In this document: piece by piece, positions 6,855 through 10,450 of the stretch
Position numbering within the stretch: the first letter of the stretch is position 1
Layout of the letters: each line of letters begins with the position of its first letter
Source of the DNA: Bacteroidota bacterium
Lineage (GTDB): Bacteria; Bacteroidota; Bacteroidia; Chitinophagales; Chitinophagaceae
DNA: 10,450 nucleotides
Direction of reading: 5' to 3'
Assembly: GCA_023433755.1 (NCBI GenBank)
Contig: JAEYUA010000006.1
Location: 1-10,450 of the forward strand
The notes under the pieces: generated by a model
Databases searched by the model: none
Told to the model about the DNA's origin: nothing
The model's input: only the letters and a program-made list of their open reading frames with translations
Position numbers and translations under genes: made by a program

Positions 6855-9776
6855 ATGAAAAGATCATTAGCACTAATTATTACACTTTTTCTTGTTACCC
6901 ATTCTTTTGCCCAGTATGCAAGCCGCCTCGACGCGGAGGATTGGGTGGACAGTGTTTTCAAAAGTCTTTCCAGGGAAGAAAGGATCGCGCAACTGATGGT
7001 GATCCGTGCACACAGCAACCTGGGCCCGGATCATGTAAGCCAGGTTACAGACCTCATCTCAAAATATAATGTAGGCGCCCTTTGTTTTTTCCAGGGCGGC
7101 CCATTGCGGCAGGCCAACCTCACCAATCACTACCAGGCCATTGCTAAAACACCGCTCATGGTAACAATTGATGGTGAATGGGGCCTGGGCATGAGGCTTG
7201 ACAGCGTTACCAAATTCCCTTACCAGCTTACCCTGGGCGCCCTGCGCAACGACCAGTACATCTACGAGATGGGTGTGGCCATTGGTGAACAAATGAAAAG
7301 GATTGGTGTGCACGTAAATTATGCTCCTGTAATTGACGTCAATAATAATCCAGGTAATCCGGTAATCGGTTATCGTTCTTTCGGAGAAGATAAATTCAAG
7401 GTGGCCCGTTTTGGAGTCGCCTATATGAAAGGTATGCAGGATGCAGGTATCATGGCCTGCGCCAAACATTTTCCTGGGCATGGAGATACCGAAGTGGATT
7501 CACACTATGACCTGCCGGTAATTTCAAAAAGTATAGGTCAGTTAAACGACCTTGAACTTTACCCTTTCAGGCAATTATTCAAGGCCGGTGTAGGAAGTGT
7601 AATGATCGCACACCTGGCCATTCCTGCCATTGACAAAAGACCTAATATGCCCACCTCTCTTTCAAAAGAGAATGTTGATGAACTTTTGCGTGATGAGCTG
7701 GATTATGAAGGACTCACCTTCACAGATGCCCTGGAGATGAAAGGAGTCAGCAAATTTTTCCCGGCAGGTGAAGCGGCCGTTCAGGCTGTGATCGCGGGGA
7801 ATGATATGCTTTGTCTTCCCGAAGATGTTCCTGCTGCCATCAATGCCATCAGTGAGGCCGTGAAGAAAAAAAGATTGAAATGGAAGGATATTGATGAAAA
7901 AGTTAAGAGAGTGCTATATGCCAAATACAGGCTGGGACTGAACCGCACACAATATGTAGATACGACCAACCTGCTTAGCGATCTTAATTCAAAAACAGAT
8001 GAGATCAGGGCTGAAGTATCAAGGAGTACCATAACGGTGATGAACAACCTCGATGGATTCTTCCCTTTGATGAACCCCGGCAAACTTGCCTATGTAGGTA
8101 TTGGTTCCGATTCCAATGCATTTGCCAACCGGCTCCGGAATGAAATAAATGCTGATACTTATTTTTTCAGCTATCGTGATTCTTCACACAAGGCTGACCA
8201 GATCAGGGAATCCATTCGCAATGGCAATTATGATCATGTGGTTATCGGCATTCATGGTTTTTCATTGAGGCCGGCCAATAATTATGGTATTCCCAAAACG
8301 GCCATGGATCTCTGGGATTCAGTTCGCAGCAGCCGTTCCGCAAGTTTTGTATTCGGCAATGTGTACGCAACTCAAATGTTTGCCGGTGCCAATGCACTGG
8401 TGGCTATGTACCAGGATGATGAGATTACGCAAAACGCTGCTGCAGATTTTCTCCAGGGTAAACTTGCGGCCACAGGCACACTTCCCGTGAGTGTTGGTGA
8501 AAACACATTTGGTTCAGGTATTGCCATCAACCGTTTTTTCCCGACAGGGGTATCGCCTAAATGGCTGGTGATTGACAGCATTGTGAAGGATGGCCTGGCA
8601 AGAAAGGCCTATCCAGGCGCCGTGGTGCTTGCCATTCAAAATGGTGAGATCAAATACCATAAAGCATTTGGTAAGTATGAATTTGAAAACAATTCCCGGA
8701 CGGTTAACCTCGAAAGCATTTATGATCTCGCATCAGTTACCAAGATCTCTGCTACCACTGTTGCCCTAATGAAATTATACGAGCAGGGCAAGCTGGATCT
8801 GAATAAAACATTGGGTGATTACTTACCCTTCACCCGTGGCTCCGATAAAGAAAAACTGAAGATTTCTGATATACTCCTGCACCAGGCAGGGCTCAATCCT
8901 TACATCTCCTTTTACAGGAATACGATTGATACCATGTCGGGCATGCCTTCGGCAAAATATTACAGTGACAAAAAAGATTCCTTATATACGATACCTGTTG
9001 CAAGGAATGTATGGTTGCGCAGGGACTATAATGATACCATGCTCCAGAAGATCGTTGAAAGCCGCCTGGGGCCAATGAATAAATATGTGTACAGTGATAA
9101 TGATTTTATACTGCTTGGTAAGGTGGTGGAATCTATATCAGGAATGACGCTTGACCAGTATGTACATAAAACTTTCTACGCGCCACTGGGTATGATGTCA
9201 ACCGGTTTCAAACCCTGGCAGCGATTTGGTACCGAACGTATCGTGCCCACGGAAGAAGAACGTCATTTCCGCAGGCAGCTTTTAAGAGGTTATGTGCATG
9301 ATGAAGGAGCTGCCATGTTTGGTGGTATCTCAGGACATGCGGGATTGTTCTCCAATGCCTATGACCTTTCCATCCTTTACCAGATGCTGTTGAATGGCGG
9401 TGAGTTGAATGGACAGCGTTTCCTGAAACCTGAGACCATCAATTATTTCACGGAATATGGCAGTGATATCAGCCGTCGCGGACTTGGTTTTGATAAACCT
9501 GAAAAGGATAATGATAAAAGAAAAGAACCCTATCCTTCATCAAAAGCTTCACCGGCCACCTATGGCCATACCGGTTTTACCGGCACCTGCGTGTGGGTAG
9601 ATCCGGAATCAAAGCTTGTATATATCTTTCTTTCCAATAGGGTTTATAATACCCGCACAAATAACTTGCTCGGCCAGTTGAGCATCAGGGGTAAGATCCA
9701 GGATGCGATTTATGAAGCATTGAAAAGTGAGGAGCGACTGAATCCAGGGAAATCTGAGCTGACAGGAACCAAATAA
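6855..9776 (+). CDS. Exported GH3 (NagZ-like beta-N-acetylglucosaminidase) / beta-lactamase-family serine hydrolase fusion
   Basis: This is a 973-residue protein from ATG 6855; a TTG seven codons earlier would only prefix the signal peptide. Residues 1-19 are a type I signal peptide (cleavage after S-F-A). Residues ~30-365 are a GH3 catalytic domain of the NagZ type: K204-HFPGHGDT, then D215-S-H217, the Asp-His acid/base dyad that marks NagZ rather than beta-glucosidases, and F-T-D291-ALEMKGV, with Asp291 the likely nucleophile. Residues ~385-560 resemble a reduced GH3 C-terminal domain. Residues ~570-965 are a beta-lactamase/PBP-type hydrolase: S627-VTK (SxxK), Y746-SD in the YxN position, and GHTG (904-907) as the third motif. 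The likely substrate is peptidoglycan, with GlcNAc removed by one half and a peptide or ester bond cut by the other. Periplasmic or surface location is inferred, and the second activity is uncertain. It ends at a strong bidirectional terminator. Confidence 0.93.
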   Translation: MKRSLALIITLFLVTHSFAQYASRLDAEDWVDSVFKSLSREERIAQLMVIRAHSNLGPDHVSQVTDLISKYNVGALCFFQGGPLRQANLTNHYQAIAKTPLMVTIDGEWGLGMRLDSVTKFPYQLTLGALRNDQYIYEMGVAIGEQMKRIGVHVNYAPVIDVNNNPGNPVIGYRSFGEDKFKVARFGVAYMKGMQDAGIMACAKHFPGHGDTEVDSHYDLPVISKSIGQLNDLELYPFRQLFKAGVGSVMIAHLAIPAIDKRPNMPTSLSKENVDELLRDELDYEGLTFTDALEMKGVSKFFPAGEAAVQAVIAGNDMLCLPEDVPAAINAISEAVKKKRLKWKDIDEKVKRVLYAKYRLGLNRTQYVDTTNLLSDLNSKTDEIRAEVSRSTITVMNNLDGFFPLMNPGKLAYVGIGSDSNAFANRLRNEINADTYFFSYRDSSHKADQIRESIRNGNYDHVVIGIHGFSLRPANNYGIPKTAMDLWDSVRSSRSASFVFGNVYATQMFAGANALVAMYQDDEITQNAAADFLQGKLAATGTLPVSVGENTFGSGIAINRFFPTGVSPKWLVIDSIVKDGLARKAYPGAVVLAIQNGEIKYHKAFGKYEFENNSRTVNLESIYDLASVTKISATTVALMKLYEQGKLDLNKTLGDYLPFTRGSDKEKLKISDILLHQAGLNPYISFYRNTIDTMSGMPSAKYYSDKKDSLYTIPVARNVWLRRDYNDTMLQKIVESRLGPMNKYVYSDNDFILLGKVVESISGMTLDQYVHKTFYAPLGMMSTGFKPWQRFGTERIVPTEEERHFRRQLLRGYVHDEGAAMFGGISGHAGLFSNAYDLSILYQMLLNGGELNGQRFLKPETINYFTEYGSDISRRGLGFDKPEKDNDKRKEPYPSSKASPATYGHTGFTGTCVWVDPESKLVYIFLSNRVYNTRTNNLLGQLSIRGKIQDAIYEALKSEERLNPGKSELTGTK

Positions 9777-9782
9777 AGAAAT

Positions 9783-9812
9783 AAAAAATCCGCTTCGAAA
9801 GCGGATTTTTTT
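9783..9812. terminator. Bidirectional Rho-independent terminator
   Basis: A perfect 13-bp inverted repeat (9783-9795 with 9799-9811) consists of an ATCCGCTT core flanked by an A run on the left and a T run on the right. It therefore reads as stem plus U tract on both strands. It sits in the 41 bases between the stop of the GH3 fusion and the stop of the convergent PSP1-like gene and should end both transcripts. Confidence 0.93.
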
Positions 9813-9817
9813 ATGAT

Positions 9818-10450
9818 TTACTGGTCTGCCTTTGGTGGTGTTCCAGGTTGGTTGGGAGGCCTCCTTTGTGGAGGTCTTTGTTGGTTGCCTCCCTGTTGAG
9901 GTCTCTGCTGGTTGCCTCTTTGAGGAGGCCTTTGCTGGTTGCCACCCTGCGGAGACCTTGGTTTTTGTTGTTGAGCTTTTGGGCCCGTTCTGGGTTGCTG
10001 CTTTTGAATGCCCATTTGTGGTTTTTGTAAACCCTGCTGGGGCTTTGGAGTTCCCTGCCTGTCTTGCGCACCACCCTGTTTCCTGGGTGTTCCTCCGCCC
10101 TGGCCCCGCTGGTCTCTTCTCTGCTGCTGTCTTTTCTTATCAGCTTTTTCAAGGCTTTTCAGACTGATATGACCCACCACATCAACAAATTCAGGTTCCA
10201 CTTCTTTTTGCTTGGTAGAAGTTACATCTACAGCTTCCAGTTCGTCGGGTATAATATTCTGCTGGTTGAGAGATTTTATTTTACGTACCCTTTCCAATGT
10301 GAGGGGATATTGTTTATTACTCTCAGGCAGCACATACCACATCAGGTTTTTGAAAATATCTTTTTTGATGAGTGTTGCCGTACCTCTCTGTACCTGCAGC
10401 ATATCACAGTTCTCAGGAAAACCCTGGAGGGCATCCAGATAGGTATCGAG
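9818..10450 (-). CDS. C-terminal part of a PSP1/RicT-like protein with a Gln/Arg/Pro-rich tail (partial)
   Basis: The frame is open from the right edge to a TAA at 9818-9820, giving 210 residues. The Met at 10402 is internal: the 16 codons before it are open and read LDTYLDALQGFPENCD. That segment followed by RGTATLIKKDIFKNLMWYV, a basic strand/helix stretch (LTLERVRKIKSLNQ) and IIPDEL matches my recollection of the region after the PSP1 domain in Bacteroidota RicT/YaaT-type proteins. The PSP1 domain itself would lie outside the window, so the assignment is from memory of the family. In Firmicutes RicT works in an Fe-S complex that affects RNA processing; whether that holds here is unknown. 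The last ~120 residues are low complexity, rich in Gln, Arg, Lys, Gly and Pro, and probably disordered and very basic, which would suit RNA binding (inference). Confidence 0.72.
   Translation of the reverse strand, partial: LDTYLDALQGFPENCDMLQVQRGTATLIKKDIFKNLMWYVLPESNKQYPLTLERVRKIKSLNQQNIIPDELEAVDVTSTKQKEVEPEFVDVVGHISLKSLEKADKKRQQQRRDQRGQGGGTPRKQGGAQDRQGTPKPQQGLQKPQMGIQKQQPRTGPKAQQQKPRSPQGGNQQRPPQRGNQQRPQQGGNQQRPPQRRPPNQPGTPPKADQ
9863..9946 (-). repeat. In-frame tandem repeat coding for GNQQRP[PQ]Q units
   Basis: Three consecutive units of 27-30 bases encode (G)GNQQRPPQR, GNQQRPQQG and GNQQRPPQR within the tail of the PSP1-like protein. The unit length is a multiple of three, so unit gain or loss keeps the reading frame. 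The repeats differ at synonymous and a few non-synonymous sites, so they are not a fresh duplication. Confidence 0.85.

Noticed and set aside
7059..7481. 140-residue minus-strand open frame inside the GH3 domain
   Set aside because: It is antisense to conserved catalytic GH3 sequence, with no family resemblance.
9811..10167. Overlapping open frames on both strands in the repeat tail of the PSP1-like gene (111-113 residues)
   Set aside because: Low-complexity repeat DNA lacks stops in several frames; only the frame continuous with LDTYLDALQGFPENCD upstream makes sense as a protein.
10400..10402. Met as a start for the PSP1-like gene
   Set aside because: The frame stays open to the window edge and the upstream codons continue a family-like segment, so this Met is internal.

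Overview
The window looks like a chromosomal segment from a member of the Bacteroidota, probably Chitinophagaceae-like. The grounds are lipoproteins that start 'CQKE' or 'CNK' after the lipobox, weak or absent Shine-Dalgarno sequences, an ECF sigma factor paired with an inner-membrane/outer-membrane anti-sigma-type protein, a NagZ-type GH3 plus serine-hydrolase fusion, and one clear TAnnTTTG-type -7 box. The taxonomic call is inference from protein style; no rRNA gene is present.

Layout: positions 1-237 are the 3' end of a secreted protein whose last ~78 residues resemble the end of the next gene, so the two are tandem paralogs. A strong terminator (277-306) separates them. Positions 373-2157 encode a 594-residue lipoprotein with a carboxypeptidase-regulatory-like domain and further beta-sandwich modules. 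A hairpin (2171-2199) follows, then an ECF sigma factor (2211-2765, TTG start) overlapping by 8 bases a 470-residue membrane protein (2758-4170). That protein has a short cytoplasmic segment, one transmembrane helix, a long polar linker and a C-terminal beta-barrel-like domain, the layout of the 'dual membrane-spanning anti-sigma' proteins known from Bacteroides. Its stop codon abuts the stop codon of convergent mutL (6012-4171, minus).

A 152-base divergent intergenic region separates mutL from a small 197-residue lipoprotein (6165-6758). A perfect 12-bp palindrome (6763-6788) comes next, then a 973-residue exported GH3 (NagZ-like)/beta-lactamase-family fusion (6855-9776), probably acting on peptidoglycan. 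A bidirectional terminator (9783-9812) separates it from the convergent 3' part of a PSP1/RicT-like gene (9818 to the right edge, minus) with a Gln/Arg/Pro/Gly-rich repetitive tail.

Most of the content is envelope biology. The best candidate for a less-described system is the sigma/dual-membrane anti-sigma pair next to tandem surface-lipoprotein paralogs. There is no CRISPR array, tRNA, rRNA, insertion sequence or prophage signal, and no gene-free stretch longer than about 152 bases.
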